Source of the DNA: JAWWOL01 sp033851545
Lineage (GTDB): Bacteria > Actinomycetota > Actinomycetes > JAWWOL01
Length of the DNA stretch: 64,000 nt
NCBI GenBank assembly: GCA_033851545.1
Contig: JAWWOO010000066.1
Coordinates: 13,131-77,130 of the forward strand
Direction of reading: 5' to 3'
Part shown: positions 43,496 through 52,612 of the stretch, piece after piece
Layout: each line of letters starts with the position of its first letter
How positions within the stretch are numbered: the first letter of the stretch is position 1
Program-made: the position numbers and the translations under genes
The notes under the pieces: model-generated
What the model was told of the DNA's origin: nothing
Databases searched by the model: none
The model's input: only the letters and a program-made list of their open reading frames with translations

Positions 43496-44057
43496 ATGAA
43501 GCTGGTCATCTTCGGAGCTACCGGCGGTACAGGTGCGGAGCTGCTCAAACAGAGCCTCGGTGCCGGCCACGACGTCACTGCGGTGGTCAGGAATCCCGCC
43601 AAGCTCTCCATTGGCCAACATGCCAATCTCAGCGTCATTGAAGGTGACGTGCTGGCTGCGGGCCTCTGGCAATCGTCGATAGCCGGACACGAGGCTGTGT
43701 TGTCCTGTCTGGGGACTACCGATCGCCGGCACGCCACCAGCATCTATTCCCGCGGTGCCGTCAACATCATCGAAGCGATGGGAGGGTCCGGGACCGGCCG
43801 CTTCGTATGCCTGTCCTCGGCCGGCCTGGAGATTCCGCCCGGAATCCCGCTGCCACAGAGGTTGGTCACCCAGTTGATCGTCCAGCGGCTCTACCGCCAT
43901 GGCTACGCCGACATGACCCGCATGGAGACGACTGTCGCTGCCAGCACCCAGTATCAGCCGGCCGCGGTCCATCTCCCGGGCAGACCTGGCGCACTACATG
44001 CTCACTCACGTCAACGATGAACAGACGTGGAAAGCGACGATCGAGATCTCGCGGTGA
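43496..44057 (+). pseudogene. NAD(P)-binding NmrA-like protein, decayed
   Basis: The first 150 codons (from ATG 43496 behind GGAGG) spell a normal NAD(P)H-binding protein: KLVIFGATGGTGAELLKQ, then VVRNPAK, then FVCLSSAGL and YADMTRMET. At about 43950 the family sequence breaks off. The expected last part (SRADLAHYMLTHVNDE, ending at TGA 44055-44057) is in another frame, with about 40 usual residues missing between. The original frame instead runs to a nonsense end at 44020. A deletion plus frameshift explains both. The product is probably inactive. Confidence 0.7.
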
Positions 44058-44167
44058 ACATTGCTGACCGGGCGGCCAGAGGACCGACGCTCCCCGAGCC
44101 AAAATCTGACCGCCTCGCTACTCGGCGGGTGGGTTGGCGTTGGGCGACGTCACAGCCGTTCCCAAGG

Positions 44168-44680
44168 TCAGCCGGGGGGAGCCGGTGCCTCGTTCGCGGC
44201 AGCACGACTCAACGAGCGGTAGCCGGGATGAACACCCGGGACGATGCCCTGTCGCGTGGCCACGGTAGAGAGCAGCTCCATCAAAGTTGCGCGCTGTTCG
44301 GCGGTCAGCCCTGCGGTCAGTTGCTGCTCGTGCTGGCGGGCAAGTGCGGACAGCTGCCGCATGAGCTCCTCACCCGACGGCGTCAGGAAAAGCGCGTGCT
44401 GCCGTCGATCGGTCGCATGACGCCGGCGCTCGACGTAGCCGCGGTCCTCCAAGTCGTCGACGAACACGACCATCCTGCTGGGCAACAACGCGAGCTGCTC
44501 GCTGAGCGCCTGTTGGCTGCGCCCCGGCTCACTCGAGATGGCCCGCAAAATGCCTGCTTGGGGCGGGGTGAGCTCGAGGACCGCGATTCGCTCGGCGAAA
44601 AGCGTCGTCGCGTGTTGGCCGAGCTGAGCAAGCAGAAACGCCACCCCGCCGGTCCGTGGGTTACTCGGGGTTGATGGCAT
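44168..44680 (-). CDS. MarR-family transcriptional regulator
   Basis: A 170-aa winged-helix regulator. The DNA-binding core around residues 35-105 includes PPQAGILRAISSEPGRSQQALSEQ (key part SQQALSEQ) and DLEDRGYVERRRHATDRRQH, the MarR wing. The start is ATG 44680, which sets the N-terminus at the usual place. It lies next to a decayed oxidoreductase gene and the GMC oxidoreductase gene, so either may have been its target; nothing in the sequence proves it. Confidence 0.88.
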   Translation of the reverse strand: MPSTPSNPRTGGVAFLLAQLGQHATTLFAERIAVLELTPPQAGILRAISSEPGRSQQALSEQLALLPSRMVVFVDDLEDRGYVERRRHATDRRQHALFLTPSGEELMRQLSALARQHEQQLTAGLTAEQRATLMELLSTVATRQGIVPGVHPGYRSLSRAAANEAPAPPG

Positions 44681-44844
44681 GCAGAGATGATACCAATCGT
44701 GAACCGTGCGTGTGGTGAAAGAGACCATGGCTCCGCCCACGAGTGTCCAACAACACCCTCATGCTCGCCTATCCGTTCACGGGCAGCCTTCAGCCGCGTC
44801 CGGACCGCCGCGAGTCACGCTGGGGGCGGTCAGGCCCAGTGTGG

Positions 44845-46368
44845 CTATGCACGGATGAGGGCTGCTGCGCGTTCGGCTATCGCGTAGACGGTCGCGTTGG
44901 TGTTCGCTGAGATGGGCGACGGCATGACGGACGCGTCGGCCACCCGCAGTCCGCTGATGCCGTGCACGCGCAGGTCGGTGTCGACGACGCCGTCTTCGGC
45001 CGGGCCTATCCGGCACGTGCCCGCGTAGTGGGAGTAGGCGCGGAGATTCCTCCGCGCGTAGGCGCGCAGGCTGTCCTCGCCCTGCACATCGAGGCCGGGC
45101 AATGCTTCGTCACCTCGCCACCGGTCCAGAGCGGGCGCCCCGCCGATCTTGCGGGCCGCGTGTAGGCCGGCGGCTACAGCCTCGAGGTCGCGCGGCTCGG
45201 TGTAATAGCCCGGGTCGATCACGGGTGCCTTGCCCGGCGCCGCGTCGGCCAGCCTGACGGAGCCGCGGCTGTGCGGAAGCATCAGCGCGACCACGAGGGT
45301 GTAGCCCGCGCCGAGGTCGGGGCCTGGCAGCGTGTCCTCGCGAAGTGGCACGTCGACGAACATGATCTGGAGATCCGGCGTGTCGATGGCCGCGTCACTG
45401 TGGATCAGCCCCATGGCTTCGCCGTGGTTGTTCGCCCCTGGGGGCACCGGTTGCGCCGAGCGATAGACAATCCCCGACATCGGGTGGTCGTGCAGATTCG
45501 CGCCGACGCCGGGCAGGTCCGCGGCGACATCGACGCCTACGTCCTGTAGGTGGGATTGAGGGCCGATGCCGGAGAGCATCAGCAGTTGCGCGGAGCCGAC
45601 GGTACCGGCGGTCACTACGACTTCGGCTGAGCAGTCCACCGAGAACAGTTCTGTGCCAACGCTGTAGTCCACCCCGATGCAGCGCCCGGCATCCAGCCTC
45701 ACCCGGTGCACCAGTGCGTCGGTCACGACGCGCAGGTTGGGGCGGCCGAGCGCGGGCGTGAGGTAGGCATCAGCCGCGCTCTGTCGCCGGCCCGCGACGA
45801 TGTTCAGGTCGCACCAGCCGAAGCCGGCCTCGAGCCCGCCGCTGAGATCGACTGCCCTCCGATATCCTACGTCGATCGCTGCAGCCAAACCGGCTTCGGC
45901 GATCGGATGACGGATAGTCGCCGGCCCCACGGTCAACGGACCCGCGGCACCTCGTACGGCCGGATCGCGTCCTTCCGTGTGCTCACTGCGCCGGAAGTAG
46001 GGCAGCAGGTCGTCGAAACCCCAGCCCTTGGCGCCGGCGGTGACCCACGCGTCATAACTTCCGCGGTGCCCGCGAAGGAAGTTCATCGCATTGATGGCTG
46101 AGGATCCGCCGAGTCCGCGCCCCCGCGGCCAGTGCATGCTTTTTCCGGTGGCGGCCTGCGGCACGGTGGTGTCGGCCCAGTCCGCCGAGGTCCCTTGCAG
46201 GCTCGGCCAGGCTGGGGGCACGGCCACGGCCGGCGGTGGGTGCTCGCTCCCTGCCTCCAGCAGCAGCACGCGTGCGCCCTCATCTTCGGACAGCCGGGCG
46301 GCGATCACACAGCCAGCCGTCCCAGCACCCACGACGATGAAGTCATAGCTGTCGTTCACCGATGTCAC
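44845..46368 (-). CDS. GMC-family oxidoreductase (choline dehydrogenase-like)
   Basis: A 507-aa FAD-dependent alcohol oxidoreductase. The ADP-binding motif is DFIVVGAGTAGCVIAARL, the GMC signature 1 is RGRGLGGSSAINAMNF, and the active site is represented by HYAGTCRIG and SANTNATVYAIAERAA near the C-terminus. It oxidises an alcohol to an aldehyde or ketone, substrate unknown. The start is GTG 46368, 5 nt after the LuxR stop, with its AAGGAG inside the LuxR gene. The two form an operon in which the regulator comes first. Confidence 0.88.
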   Translation of the reverse strand: MTSVNDSYDFIVVGAGTAGCVIAARLSEDEGARVLLLEAGSEHPPPAVAVPPAWPSLQGTSADWADTTVPQAATGKSMHWPRGRGLGGSSAINAMNFLRGHRGSYDAWVTAGAKGWGFDDLLPYFRRSEHTEGRDPAVRGAAGPLTVGPATIRHPIAEAGLAAAIDVGYRRAVDLSGGLEAGFGWCDLNIVAGRRQSAADAYLTPALGRPNLRVVTDALVHRVRLDAGRCIGVDYSVGTELFSVDCSAEVVVTAGTVGSAQLLMLSGIGPQSHLQDVGVDVAADLPGVGANLHDHPMSGIVYRSAQPVPPGANNHGEAMGLIHSDAAIDTPDLQIMFVDVPLREDTLPGPDLGAGYTLVVALMLPHSRGSVRLADAAPGKAPVIDPGYYTEPRDLEAVAAGLHAARKIGGAPALDRWRGDEALPGLDVQGEDSLRAYARRNLRAYSHYAGTCRIGPAEDGVVDTDLRVHGISGLRVADASVMPSPISANTNATVYAIAERAAALIRA

Positions 46369-46373
46369 CGTGC

Positions 46374-47462
46374 TCAGCTCCTTCGTGAATCTGACGGACT
46401 CGACGGGTTGGCGGGGATAGAGGAGGGATCTGGTGCGGCCTGGTCCGAGGCCAAGGCCATCAGTTCGGCGCGGCCTTGGACGCCGAGTTTGGTGAAGATG
46501 GCTTTGACGTGATCGTGCAGGGTGTGCGGGGAGATGTGCAGATGGGCGGCGATCTCGTCGGTCCGAAAGCCGCCGATGAGTAGCTGGGCCACCTCGCGCT
46601 GACGTGCGCTGAGTGCGTGCAGGCGCAGCAGCAGCGAGGTGAGATCGGATCGTGGGGCTGGCATGAGTGACACCGTCACGTGGGGGGAATCGTTGGCGGC
46701 ACCGTGCATGCGGCCGCCCTGCAGCAGCAGCCACCGGCCGTCGGTCAGGCGCACGCGTGCCGATGCGCGGTCGCGACGGCTGGCGCCGATCGCCACCGGG
46801 TACAGCGTCGAGGTGACGTCGCCTGGCATCAGCGCCATTACTCGGCTCGCGTCGGCGGTCGCTGAGACGACCCGGCCCTGGGCATCGAAAGCCACCACAC
46901 CGGGGACGAGGGCAGCAGCGCCGGGCTCGGGTCGACGGGACAGGCTGCGCCGCAACCCCTCGGCGATGTCATCGGCGATGGCCGCAAGGAAAGCACGCTC
47001 GTCCGGGTGGAAGGCCCGAGCACCGAGCTCCCGGTAAAGCCCCGCGTGACCCCAGGTCGATCCGTTGGCGCGCAGCATCACCCGCAGTCCGTCCCCGATT
47101 CCGGCCGGGCGAAGGATTTGCTGAACACGCGGACTGTTTGCCGCGCTCGCCGGGTCGAGCTGGCTCATCGCCGTGACCGGCGAGGGTCGCCTCGCGAGCT
47201 CGGCCAGCTTGTCCACATCGCCGTCTTGCAACAACTCGTTGCGCCACAGGGCGCGATCGAGTTCAGGGGACTTCTGAGCCTCCACCGTGCCGGTGGAGAG
47301 CATCGTGTCCGGGTCGAGCGTCATCCATCCGGAGATGTCGTGTGGAACCGTACGGCGAACTAGGGCCGAGACGTCGTGGAGATACTCACGAGGACCGAGC
47401 CCGCTGCCGCTCAGCCGATCCAGCGTCGCCCGGGCACCTGCGGCAGACGTCTTGGTAAGCAC
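46374..47462 (-). CDS. LuxR-family regulator with sensory N-terminus
   Basis: A 362-aa regulator. The C-terminal HTH (LSARQREVAQLLIGGFRTDE, then ISPHTLHDHVKAIFTKLG) is of LuxR type. The N-terminal ~180 residues resemble a GAF-like sensor, followed by a PAS-like stretch (VVAFDAQGRVVSATADASR). The start is GTG 47462 behind a clear GGAGG. It is co-transcribed with the GMC oxidoreductase gene, so it probably controls alcohol oxidation; this is inferred from gene order. Confidence 0.88.
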   Translation of the reverse strand: MLTKTSAAGARATLDRLSGSGLGPREYLHDVSALVRRTVPHDISGWMTLDPDTMLSTGTVEAQKSPELDRALWRNELLQDGDVDKLAELARRPSPVTAMSQLDPASAANSPRVQQILRPAGIGDGLRVMLRANGSTWGHAGLYRELGARAFHPDERAFLAAIADDIAEGLRRSLSRRPEPGAAALVPGVVAFDAQGRVVSATADASRVMALMPGDVTSTLYPVAIGASRRDRASARVRLTDGRWLLLQGGRMHGAANDSPHVTVSLMPAPRSDLTSLLLRLHALSARQREVAQLLIGGFRTDEIAAHLHISPHTLHDHVKAIFTKLGVQGRAELMALASDQAAPDPSSIPANPSSPSDSRRS

Positions 47463-47989
47463 TTGTGTTCCTCCAGAGCGAACGGCCTATCGCGGACTGG
47501 TCGGTTGGTCGTCTTGGCGGAACTTCTGCCGAGGGCGCCGGTTTACCGCCGTACATGGGTGTGCAATGTGAATGCACCGAGTCGGCGCGTCCGTGCGGAG
47601 CGCGAGGGGGACTGCGCCCGCAACTTCGGCCGCCAGAGCAGAATCACCGCCAATGCACGACCCGATGGTGGAGACCGAACCATAACCTTTACTCATAGGT
47701 CGAGATGAACCACGGCTGCCAGGAGCGCGCCAGCCGCGGCCAGCCCTCTGGTTGTGTCGATGAATGGTTGCGCATGCTTACAGGTACGACGTTCGAGTGG
47801 GGGCGGTTCAGGTGACGCCAGCCACCGTTCGCGGTCCAGGCAGGATCGAGTTGCCGCGACGGCGACGAATCACCCGGTGATGTGAGACACAGGGCACCCA
47901 CCGAACCGCCTTTGCGGCGGTGACGTATTCAGTCGTGCACGGCATTCGCCGAGCGCTCGGTATTCCACCGGAAAGGAAAGGCACAGCAC
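47463..47989. other. 527-bp divergent intergenic region
   Basis: No supported gene. It separates the LuxR-GMC operon from the lipoprotein gene. A hairpin ACCGCC-TTTGC-GGCGGT lies at 47905-47921, 68 nt before the lipoprotein start, and could be a leader structure or operator. Small open frames here look random. Confidence 0.5.
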
Positions 47990-48664
47990 ATGAACGTATT
48001 GTCATCCAGCAAGGTCGCGCGGGCTCTCAAGCGAGGCGTGCCGCTCGCGGCGGCTGGTGTTCTCGCGGCGGCCTGCAGCGCTGGCGGCTCGCAGGGTTCG
48101 GCGTCGTCAGCGCCGTCAGCCTCATCAGCGCCGTCAGCGCCGTCAGCCTCGTCAGCCTCGTCAGCGCCGTCAGCCTCGTCAGCGCCGTCAGTGCCGTCAG
48201 CGCCGTCCAAGGCCGGCGCCAGCCCGTCGGCCGCGACCGTTGATGTGCGCACCAGCAACGGCAAGTCCTTCCTCGTCGGCGGCTCGGGTCGTGCCCTCTA
48301 CCTGTGGATCCCGGACACCAAGACGAAGTCGACGTGCTCCGGTGCCTGCGCCGGCGCATGGCCGCCGTTGACCGTCAAGGGAGCGCCCACCGCGGGCACC
48401 GGCGCCACAGCCAGCGATCTCGGTACGATCAGCCGGTCGGACGGCACCAAGCAGGTCACCTACGCAGGGCACCCGCTGTACTACTTCTCCGGCGACAAGG
48501 CCGCTGGGCAGACCAACGGCGAAGGCAGCAACGGGTTCGGCGCACCCTGGTACCTCATCGCGCCCTCCGGCCAGCAGATCACCAGCCTGAGTGCAGCACC
48601 CGCACCGAAGTCGACTGCCCCTCCGACCACCAGCGGTTCGAACGCCGGCGGCGGCTGGTCGTGA
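47990..48664 (+). CDS. Secreted-repeat lipoprotein (Lipoprotein_15-like)
   Basis: A 224-aa exported protein. The signal peptide ends in the lipobox LAAAC (Cys29), so it should be lipid-anchored. A Ser/Ala/Pro linker of about 33 residues, coded by a 9-nt minisatellite, leads to two copies of the 'secreted repeat of unknown function': GRALYLWIPDTKTKSTC...CAGAWPPL and the YAGHPLYYFSGDKAAGQTNGEG part, then a Ser/Pro tail. Function is unknown for the family. The permease gene overlaps its end by 4 nt (GTGA at 48661-48664). Confidence 0.82.
   Translation: MNVLSSSKVARALKRGVPLAAAGVLAAACSAGGSQGSASSAPSASSAPSAPSASSASSAPSASSAPSVPSAPSKAGASPSAATVDVRTSNGKSFLVGGSGRALYLWIPDTKTKSTCSGACAGAWPPLTVKGAPTAGTGATASDLGTISRSDGTKQVTYAGHPLYYFSGDKAAGQTNGEGSNGFGAPWYLIAPSGQQITSLSAAPAPKSTAPPTTSGSNAGGGWS
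48107..48205 (+). repeat. Eleven tandem 9-nt units in the lipoprotein linker
   Basis: Units alternate between TCAGCGCCG (Ser-Ala-Pro) and TCAGCCTCG (Ser-Ala-Ser), with two single-base variants. Eleven consecutive copies run without interruption. Slippage would change linker length in steps of three residues and keep the frame. Confidence 0.9.
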
Positions 48665-49887
48665 ACGTCGGCCTGACTGCGCCGGCCGGAAGCGAGCCAG
48701 GGAGCACCACGCCGGATCGGCCGTCCCGCGACGTGGGGCGGCCGATCGGCGGTTGGGCGTTCCTCGGGGTGACGGTCACCTCGCTCGGCGGCCCCCTGGC
48801 ACTGGCGGCGCTGTATGCGCCGAACATCATCGCCGACGCCAGTGCCTCCGCCGGTCTGGCAACCCTCGCCGCAGCGGTCGTGTTCGGAGCGCCGCTGGCG
48901 ATCTGGCTGCGGTACTCCCGTCACATCACCGACGCCGGCGGGCTCTATGCATTCGTCGAGGCTGCCGCCGGGCGGCGGCTCGCCCTCCTACAGGCCGGAT
49001 TGTGGATCTTCAGCTACCTGCTGTACCTGCTCTACACCACGGCCACGATCGTCTACGACACGCTGCCCGCCGTGCTGCCCGGCATCGCTCCCTATCGGCC
49101 CGTGCTGGAGATCGCCATCCCGGTCGCCTTGGCCGCCGTGATGCTCACCGGGCGCACCGCCACGCTCGCCGTCACCGGCCTGCTCGCTGCCGGGCAGATG
49201 GCGCTCGTCGGTGTGCTGGCCACGCTGGCGGCCAGCCACCACGCGCCTGCCGCGTCCTTCGGTACGGGCGCACCGGCGGGAGCACTCGCGACCGCGAGCG
49301 GCCAGACCGCGCTGCTCTACATCTGCGGAAGCCTGCCGCTGTTCCTCGGCGGCGAGCTCGCCCATCCCATCCGCACGATCCGGCGTGGGCTCGTCGCCGG
49401 CTATTTGCTGGTCGCTGTCGGCGTGATCGCTGCGGTATTCCCCCTCGCGGCCGAACCCGGGTTCACCCGAGCCCCGATACCCGGAATGGCGCTGGCGCAG
49501 GCATACTCCGGCCACTCGCTCGCCGTCGCGGTCGGGGTCGGTTCCGCTGTCAGCATCGTCGGGGTGATGCTCGTCGAATACCTCGCCTTGACCCGACTCG
49601 TACACGCGGTCAGCCGGCGACCGATGCGGTCGATCGTCCGGGTACTCGCGGTCGCGCTCGTCGGCACGGCTCCCATCACCTTGCTGAACCCGCGCGGGCT
49701 TTACTACGACCTGCTCAAACCATCACTCGTCGCCCTGTGGCTCAGCCAACTGCTCGTCTTCGCGGTCTATCCACGCTTCGCATCACGAAATCACGGACGG
49801 CGCATACCGGCATGGACCCTCTCCGCCGCAGCCAGCGCCTTCGTCATCTACGGCCTTTGGGCAACCGTGCAGCACACCACCTCCTGA
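48661..49887 (+). CDS. APC-superfamily permease
   Basis: A 408-aa polytopic membrane protein with about 10-11 hydrophobic segments. The opening GGWAFLGVTVTSLGGPLALAAL resembles the first helix of amino acid/polyamine permeases, and RYSRHITDAGGLYAFVEAA matches the second-helix region (G-G-x-Y). It is shorter than typical APC proteins (~450-500). Substrate unknown. It is translationally coupled to the lipoprotein, an unusual pairing. Confidence 0.75.
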   Translation: MNVGLTAPAGSEPGSTTPDRPSRDVGRPIGGWAFLGVTVTSLGGPLALAALYAPNIIADASASAGLATLAAAVVFGAPLAIWLRYSRHITDAGGLYAFVEAAAGRRLALLQAGLWIFSYLLYLLYTTATIVYDTLPAVLPGIAPYRPVLEIAIPVALAAVMLTGRTATLAVTGLLAAGQMALVGVLATLAASHHAPAASFGTGAPAGALATASGQTALLYICGSLPLFLGGELAHPIRTIRRGLVAGYLLVAVGVIAAVFPLAAEPGFTRAPIPGMALAQAYSGHSLAVAVGVGSAVSIVGVMLVEYLALTRLVHAVSRRPMRSIVRVLAVALVGTAPITLLNPRGLYYDLLKPSLVALWLSQLLVFAVYPRFASRNHGRRIPAWTLSAAASAFVIYGLWATVQHTTS

Positions 49888-50031
49888 GATCGAACAGCGG
49901 GTGCAGCGCTGCTACGGGTGCGGTCGTCCAAGCCGACCTGCCAGTCGAGCAGGGGATCGGCTCGTACGGACCGCTGAGTGGGTGGCGCCTTGGAGATCGA
50001 CCGCTGCCGGCGGTCTACCAACACCACCCGA

Positions 50032-50065
50032 GCAGGCCGGGCTCCGCTCAGGGAGCCCGGCCTGC
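50032..50065. terminator. Strong hairpin terminator
   Basis: GCAGGCCGGGCTCC (50032-50045) pairs perfectly with GGAGCCCGGCCTGC (50052-50065) around GCTCAG. It lies 7 nt after the TIGR03118 gene's stop (50073, minus strand) and could also stop transcription from the permease gene on the other side. There is no long T-run. Confidence 0.8.
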
Positions 50066-50072
50066 GCCGACG

Positions 50073-51119
50073 TCAGCTGTTCGGCGTCGGGTGAACGAGT
50101 TCGACGAGGCCGTGCTGGTACTCGTCGCGACCGATCGCGATGACCAGGTCGTTGGGAGTGCCGATGACGCCGTTGCCGAACGCCATGCCCCACAGGCCGT
50201 CTTCGCCGATCTGCTGACCACGCGCGTCTCGCACAGTGCCCAGGAACCGGCCGGAGTGCGGGTCGAACGCGTTGATCTGACCGCCGCTCTCGTTGCCGAC
50301 CAACAGCGCGCCGGCGAACTTGCCCCACGTGTGCGGCGCGACGACCATGCCCCAGGGGTCCTGAAGGACGCCACCCGTCACTAGACGGCGCTCGAGCTGG
50401 CCGTGGAAGTTGAAGACGTCAATCACGCCGTTGACCTTCGAGTCGACACCGGGCGCCGGCGCATAGCTCACGTAGACGCTCTTGCCGATCACGGCGACGT
50501 TGTAGGTGGTGAGGCCGGCCGGCAGGTGGCGATCCTTCAGGATGCTGTCCAGCTGCCACTTGCCGTTGTAGACCAGCACGTTGGTCGTGGCAGCGTCGGC
50601 CGCGTACAGGCGCGCACCGTCGTCGGTGTGAGCGAGAGCGAGCCCGGTGAACGTCGCCCCCGACACGCTGGCAGTCGTCGTGGTCTGCGTTCCGCCGCCC
50701 CACGCGGACAGCTGCCCGGACACGCTGTCGAACAGGAACTTGCTGGCGGTGCCGTTCGGCAGGGCGAACTCGGACGTGTCGTTGAAGACCGTCCCCGTCG
50801 GCCCCGGTTGCGTGGTGACCACGAGCGGCGTCTGCGCCGGGCCGTTGTTCGTGCTGTACAGCGTGCTGGTCGATGTTCCGTTGTTGGAGACCCACAGCGG
50901 AGTCGTCGGGCCGAACGAGATGCCCCACGGGTTCACCAGATGCGGGTCGGTGACCGGTGCAACTCCGGGCTGGTCGGAGATGATCGGCGTCGCGACGTAG
51001 GAGCCGCCGTCGACATGCCGATGGCCCGGCGACGCGGACGCCAGTCCTGCGGACGTCAAGACCAACGCCGCGCTTGAGATCGCCAAGCCCGTACCAAGCC
51101 ATACTTTGCGTGTATGCAT
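50073..51119 (-). CDS. Secreted TIGR03118-family protein
   Basis: A 348-aa exported protein. A signal peptide with an Ala-rich core (LAISSAALVLTSAGLASAS) is followed by a predicted beta-propeller with repeated segments such as LVNPWGISFGPTTPLWVSNNG and DPWGMVVAPHTWGKFAG. The family is widespread in soil bacteria but has no known activity. The start is ATG 51119 behind AAAGGTG. It is the last gene of a minus-strand group with the cytochrome b and molybdoenzyme genes, ended by a strong hairpin. Confidence 0.85.
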   Translation of the reverse strand: MHTRKVWLGTGLAISSAALVLTSAGLASASPGHRHVDGGSYVATPIISDQPGVAPVTDPHLVNPWGISFGPTTPLWVSNNGTSTSTLYSTNNGPAQTPLVVTTQPGPTGTVFNDTSEFALPNGTASKFLFDSVSGQLSAWGGGTQTTTTASVSGATFTGLALAHTDDGARLYAADAATTNVLVYNGKWQLDSILKDRHLPAGLTTYNVAVIGKSVYVSYAPAPGVDSKVNGVIDVFNFHGQLERRLVTGGVLQDPWGMVVAPHTWGKFAGALLVGNESGGQINAFDPHSGRFLGTVRDARGQQIGEDGLWGMAFGNGVIGTPNDLVIAIGRDEYQHGLVELVHPTPNS

Positions 51120-51216
51120 AACGCACCTTTCTACGATTGACTGGACGTACTCAACACGTGCCCGGGGACGGCGACGTTCGACGCGGAACTGTGACCCGCA
51201 GCACATTCGAATCAGG

Positions 51217-51876
51217 TCACGGTTGTTTGGTGTTCTCTATCTCGGCCGGCCCCGCTTGGATTTCGTCGACCCACGCGACGTGCTCCGCCCGGGCCCAGGT
51301 CGCCGAGACCCGGCCGGTTCTCATGCCGCGGCGCGACTCGCGATCTCGTATCGCGTAGCTGATATGGCCAACTATCAGCAGTCCGAGTCCGAGGGCGAAC
51401 CAGTCGTGCACAAAGGTTGCCCCGGTGCGCCAGGACAGCCGAGTGAGATTCGGGAAGTACATGATGATTCCGCTGCCGAGCAGCACGAGGATGGATCCGA
51501 CGGTCACGGACGCATTCAGTTTCTGTCCCGCGTTGAACTTGCCGACCCGGATGGTGCCGTCTCGGCGCTGTCGGGAGCGCAACCATTGCCAGTCCGATGG
51601 CGTGAAGCGGCCCAACCTGTGCAGGTCGACCCGGTAGGCGACAGAAGTCAAGCCGAGCAGCATCGGCACCGGCAGTGCGAAGCCGGAGTAGACGTGGACG
51701 AGTTCGACGAGATGGCGGTGCCCGACGCGAACGGACAGCGACCCGTTGTACAGAACTGCCGCGGTGAGGATGCAACTCGTCATCAGGACCGCGATGGTCC
51801 AGTGCACGGCGCGCTCGATCCGGCCGAAACGATGCAGCGTTGTTTCAGGCGCCGCTCCGGCGGGCGGGTTCGACAT
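51217..51876 (-). CDS. Membrane cytochrome b (FdhI/hydrogenase cyt b type)
   Basis: A 219-aa membrane protein with four hydrophobic spans. Candidate haem-binding histidines are in ERAVHWTIAVL, VELVHVYSGFALP and the pair FVHDWFALGLGLLIVGHISY. Such proteins pass electrons between quinones and an exported oxidoreductase. ATG 51876 has an excellent GAAGGAGG upstream and lies 11 nt after the molybdoenzyme gene, so the two probably form one complex. Confidence 0.85.
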   Translation of the reverse strand: MSNPPAGAAPETTLHRFGRIERAVHWTIAVLMTSCILTAAVLYNGSLSVRVGHRHLVELVHVYSGFALPVPMLLGLTSVAYRVDLHRLGRFTPSDWQWLRSRQRRDGTIRVGKFNAGQKLNASVTVGSILVLLGSGIIMYFPNLTRLSWRTGATFVHDWFALGLGLLIVGHISYAIRDRESRRGMRTGRVSATWARAEHVAWVDEIQAGPAEIENTKQP

Positions 51877-51887
51877 CGAACCTCCTT

Positions 51888-52595
51888 CTATTGTTCGATG
51901 TTGCCGTCGAGGGGGTAGCCGCGGGTCTCCCAATAGCCGGGCACTTCGCCGTGGGTGAGTTCGATTCCGGACAACCACTTGGTGCTCTTGTAGCCATACA
52001 TTCCCGCCGCATACACGCGGACCGGGCCTCCGTGGTCGTGGCTGACCGGCCCACCGAGCATCTGCAGCGCCGCGAGCACGTCAGGCCGCCGGGCTTGGTC
52101 CAGCGGCAGGCTTTCGGTGTAGGTGCCGTCGAACGACCGGAATCGCACGGCCGTGGCGGTCGCCGAGGGCCTGGCCCGATCCAGTAGCACCGACAGCGCC
52201 ACTCCCTGCCAGTGGACCTGCGGGACGCTCCACCCCGTCACGCACTGGAAGTCGCGCACCAGCTGCGTCTGCGGGAGGGCCTGCAGTTCGGCCAGGGAGT
52301 AGGACGCGGGGTTGGTTACCAGACCGGAAACGTCGAGCCGGTAATCGACAGCACTCGGCCTCGGCACCGAGCCGGTGACTGAATAGAATCGGAACGTGTT
52401 CCCGAGCGGAATGAGCGAGGTCAGCCCGGTCGGATCGTGTTGCTGAATCGGTGCCAGGACGCGCGCCAACCCGTCCCCTAGCCACCGTCCACCCAGGACG
52501 CCGGCCGCCCCCACTCCCAGCAGACCCAACACGGTCCGGCGTCCCACCGGCGTACCGGCAGCCTCACCAGGATCCTCACCCTTCGAGCGCCCCAC
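51888..52595 (-). CDS. Tat-exported molybdopterin oxidoreductase (sulfite oxidase fold)
   Basis: A 235-aa protein with a twin-arginine signal (GRRTVLGLLG, Arg19-Arg20). The molybdenum ligand cysteine is likely Cys118 in DFQCVTGWSV, a YedY/MsrP-like context. The sequence continues with GVALSVLLDRA and a VRVYAAGMYGYKSTKWL ending typical of the group. It should act outside the membrane with the adjacent cytochrome b, possibly reducing oxidised residues or small S/N-oxides. The start is GTG 52595. Substrate unknown. Confidence 0.87.
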   Translation of the reverse strand: MGRSKGEDPGEAAGTPVGRRTVLGLLGVGAAGVLGGRWLGDGLARVLAPIQQHDPTGLTSLIPLGNTFRFYSVTGSVPRPSAVDYRLDVSGLVTNPASYSLAELQALPQTQLVRDFQCVTGWSVPQVHWQGVALSVLLDRARPSATATAVRFRSFDGTYTESLPLDQARRPDVLAALQMLGGPVSHDHGGPVRVYAAGMYGYKSTKWLSGIELTHGEVPGYWETRGYPLDGNIEQ

Positions 52596-52612
52596 AGCTC
52601 ACCGCACGTACG

